A DNA stretch of 64,000 nucleotides. It comes from Ga0077555 sp964500805. GTDB taxonomy: Bacteria > Pseudomonadota > Alphaproteobacteria > Rhizobiales > Hyphomicrobiaceae. The DNA is taken from positions 1-64,000 of the forward strand of contig CAZCQH010000034.1 of the NCBI GenBank assembly GCA_964500805.1, given 5' to 3'. Under the pieces are notes generated by a model. It was not told the origin of the DNA, did no database searches, and was given only the letters and a program-made list of their open reading frames with translations. This document shows, one piece after another, positions 62,263-64,000 of this stretch; position 1 is the stretch's first letter, and every line of letters starts with the position of its first letter. A program made the position numbers and the translations under genes.

Positions 62263-62823
62263 TCAATCCGCCCACAACAGGTCGAGCGCGAACGTGTGCG
62301 CCTCGAACGGAGCGGCGCACACGGCATCGGCGTCCTTGAACGCGGCGGCCAGCAGCCACTTGTCGCCCTGCAGCGCCAGAACCTCCAGCGTGCGCACGAT
62401 CGGATCGACGAACCAGCAGTGCTTGACGCCGAACTCGGCGTAGATCGTGAGCTTGTCCGTCCGGTCGATCCGCTCGGTGGACGGCGACAGCACCTCGCAC
62501 ACCCAGTCCGGCGGGATTTCGATGTAGGCGGTATCCGGAAGCCTCGGCAGCCGCTCCCGCCTCCAGCCCGCGATATCGGACACGAGAACGTGCGGCCCTA
62601 GGTGCAGCTCCGGCTCGATAAGGAAGAACCAGCCTCCAGGGCCGCTGCGTCCACGATCAAACGGACCATCGAGCTCCGCTGATATCCGAGTAGCAGCCCG
62701 CGAATGCCGTGGCGCGGGCCGGGGATGCGTATGCAGCGCGCCAAACAGGATCTCCCCGACGACATGAGGCGGCAACGCCTCGATGTCGGCATAAGTGGCA
62801 GGGCGCGTTTTGGTCCGGGTCAC
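62263..62823 (-). CDS. Uma2 family endonuclease-like protein, copy A
   Basis: PD-(D/E)xK-fold protein of the Uma2 (DUF820) family, 186 residues, start GTG at 62821-62823. Catalytic-type residues are VSDIAGW (Asp83), VCEVLSPST (Glu110) and Lys124 in DKLTIYAEFGVKHCWFVDP. Uma2 proteins are abundant in cyanobacteria and some alphaproteobacteria; activity is not established. The last 83 residues are encoded by a 250-bp block that is identical in copy B, while the first 100 are diverged. It reads away from LLM copy 1. Confidence 0.86.
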   Translation of the reverse strand: MTRTKTRPATYADIEALPPHVVGEILFGALHTHPRPAPRHSRAATRISAELDGPFDRGRSGPGGWFFLIEPELHLGPHVLVSDIAGWRRERLPRLPDTAYIEIPPDWVCEVLSPSTERIDRTDKLTIYAEFGVKHCWFVDPIVRTLEVLALQGDKWLLAAAFKDADAVCAAPFEAHTFALDLLWAD

Positions 62824-63089
62824 AGGTGCTCGATCCTTAATCCGCCCACAACAGGTCGAGCGCGAACGTGTGCGCCTCGAACGGAGCGGCGCACACGGCA
62901 TCGGCGTCCTTGAACGCGGCGGCCAGCAGCCACTTGTCGCCCTGCAGCGCCAGAACCTCCAGCGTGCGCACGATCGGATCGACGAACCAGCAGTGCTTGA
63001 CGCCGAACTCGGCGTAGATCGTGAGCTTGTCCGTCCGGTCGATCCGCTCGGTGGACGGCGACAGCACCTCGCACACCCAGTCCGGCGGG
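62266..63089 (-). repeat. Direct repeat of 250 bp within the two Uma2 genes
   Basis: Bases 62266-62515 are identical to 62840-63089 at every position I compared (offset 574 bp). They cover the C-terminal 83 codons of each Uma2 gene, up to the stop-codon region. Beyond the block the genes diverge to many mismatches. This abrupt boundary points to gene conversion or recombination after duplication. Confidence 0.9.
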
Positions 63090-63397
63090 GTTTCGATGTA
63101 GGCAGTATCCGGAAGCCTGGGCAGCCGCTCCCGGCGCCACCCCGCGATGTCTGGAACGAGAACGTGTTGCCCTAGGTGCAGCTCTGGCTCGACCATGAAC
63201 AGCCAACCGCCAGGCCCGCCATTCCCGAATTGAAACGGCCCCGTCAGCGACGATCCGACCGCATTGGCTGCAACGCTATGCCTCGGCGACGGCCGCGGAT
63301 GGGCATGCAGCGTGCCAAAGAGGATCTCGCCGACCATGCTGGCCGGCAAGGCCTCGATGTCGGCATATGTTGCGGGTCGTGTTTTCGTTTGCGACAC
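62837..63397 (-). CDS. Uma2 family endonuclease-like protein, copy B
   Basis: Second PD-(D/E)xK Uma2-family protein, 186 residues, start GTG at 63395-63397, stop TAA at 62837-62839. Same catalytic-type set (Asp in VPDIAGW, Glu in VCEVLSPST, Lys in DKLTIYAEF). N-terminal half diverged from copy A: for example, ALPASMVGEILFGTLHAHP and NAVGSSLTGPFQFGNG. Copy A follows it on the same strand, 13 bp after its stop codon. It is divergent from LLM copy 2. Toxin/antitoxin or mobile-element partners are not seen. Confidence 0.86.
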   Translation of the reverse strand: MSQTKTRPATYADIEALPASMVGEILFGTLHAHPRPSPRHSVAANAVGSSLTGPFQFGNGGPGGWLFMVEPELHLGQHVLVPDIAGWRRERLPRLPDTAYIETPPDWVCEVLSPSTERIDRTDKLTIYAEFGVKHCWFVDPIVRTLEVLALQGDKWLLAAAFKDADAVCAAPFEAHTFALDLLWAD

Positions 63398-63579
63398 CGG
63401 GGCGATGCCTTTGGTTATCAATGCCTTGAAAGCATACCAGCTTGGCTTGCCGGTTACCACCGCGGCTGAGTCCCGAGCGTTGCACTTTGTCCGGACTTAA
63501 CTCAAACTGTGTGGTGATTTGACGTGCCGTTTGGTCTCGCCTCGAGACGCGAACTTGCCTGCCCGGAGGACATTCACCC

Positions 63580-64000
63580 ATGAAGCTGATGTGGTTCCAT
63601 TTGATGCCCTACACGGAGCTCCCCGACGACTTCAAACAGAAGCACCCGTCGGTGTGGGTCGACATTCATTCCTCTCTGTTCGACCCAAAGCGCGCGCATC
63701 ACATGTACAACGACTTCATGGACGAGATGGAGTTCGCGGCCGACGTCGGCTTCGATGCGGTGTGCTGCAACGAGCATCACAACAACGGCTACGGGCTGAT
63801 GCCGTCGCCAAACCTGATCGCCTCCGCGCTGTCGCGGCGCACGACCGACACCGCGATCTGCGTGATGGGCAATTCGCTCGCCCTCTACAATCCGCCGACG
63901 CGCGTGGCGGAAGAATTCGCTATGATCGACTGTATCTCGGGCGGGCGCCTGATCGCCGGGTTCCCGGTCGGCTCCCCGATGGACACCTGTTACGCGTACG
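63580..64000 (+). CDS. LLM-class flavin-dependent oxidoreductase, copy 2 (partial)
   Basis: Only the first 140 codons are in the window; the gene runs past the right edge. It matches copy 1 closely: MKLMWFHLMPYTELPDDF, HSSLFDPKRAHHMYNDF, FDAVCCNEHHNNGYG, ISGGRLIAGFPVGSPMD. Start ATG at 63580 has CGGAGGA upstream. With Uma2 B between it and copy 1, the region looks like a duplicated LLM/Uma2 array. Confidence 0.9.
   Translation, partial: MKLMWFHLMPYTELPDDFKQKHPSVWVDIHSSLFDPKRAHHMYNDFMDEMEFAADVGFDAVCCNEHHNNGYGLMPSPNLIASALSRRTTDTAICVMGNSLALYNPPTRVAEEFAMIDCISGGRLIAGFPVGSPMDTCYAY

Overview
The window is high-GC chromosomal DNA from an alphaproteobacterium, most likely of the order Hyphomicrobiales (Rhizobiales; Bradyrhizobiaceae or Xanthobacteraceae-like). 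This rests on gene content and order: an IalB-family protein, a ctaC-ctaD pair, Flp pilins, waaA-lpxK, DUF2093-xseA beside purD, and tadA next to rluB-rsmD. A class A RNase P RNA with alphaproteobacterial features and soil-type catabolic genes (Bug receptor, BKACE enzyme, LLM oxidoreductases) agree with it. No insertion sequence, prophage, CRISPR array or tRNA gene was found. About 66 protein genes and one structural RNA are annotated. The two edge genes, ctaD (left) and a second LLM oxidoreductase (right), are cut by the window.

0-13 kb: cytochrome oxidase genes ctaC-ctaD read leftward. They are followed by a secreted IalB-family protein, a PcfJ-domain protein, a sulfatase-like hydrolase with an altered signature, the ribosome-rescue factor ArfB, and two nearly identical Flp pilin genes, each with its own terminator. 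Next come a GntR regulator paired with an RraA-type gene, a histidine phosphatase, a glycosyltransferase, a dual-specificity-type phosphatase and an Old Yellow Enzyme. 13-20 kb: a catabolic neighbourhood (EthD-like, carboxymuconolactone-decarboxylase-like, class III aminotransferase, RidA, BKACE), a redoxin with a very histidine-rich tail, and an orphan Bug receptor.

20-33 kb: class III alcohol dehydrogenase (formaldehyde detoxification), a translationally coupled pair made of a Cys-rich metallothionein-like protein and a secreted three-repeat protein, a HEPN-like protein with a parS-like palindrome upstream, rimO, a phosphoribosyltransferase overlapping glyS tail to tail, a D,D-carboxypeptidase, an orphan pqqA, a GST, an orphan peptide-type ABC receptor, a metallo-beta-lactamase-fold protein and a second tyrosine phosphatase. 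33-47 kb: lipid A/LPS genes waaA-lpxK, then xseA, purD, two alpha/beta hydrolases of the fluoroacetate dehalogenase family (one with a complete active site, one without nucleophile), patatin, an HExxH protein, tadA, and the tightly packed rluB-rsmD-DMT set.

47-64 kb: a GMC oxidoreductase, the RNase P RNA on the minus strand, a DMT permease, a cluster of two related two-domain PIG-L deacetylases flanking a PhyH dioxygenase with a glycosyltransferase beyond, then smpB followed at once by a NACHT-like ATPase coupled to a GNAT gene, a histone-deacetylase-family enzyme, xseB, and a duplicated LLM/Uma2 region. In that last region the two Uma2 copies share a 250-bp block identical at DNA level.

The best candidates for undescribed biology are the PIG-L/PhyH cluster (50.8-55.3 kb), the smpB-linked NACHT/GNAT pair (56.4-59.1 kb), the active/inactive dehalogenase pair (39.7-41.6 kb), the parS-like site (22.94 kb) and the orphan pqqA (29.3 kb). 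All assignments come from reading motifs and order by eye; no database search was run.
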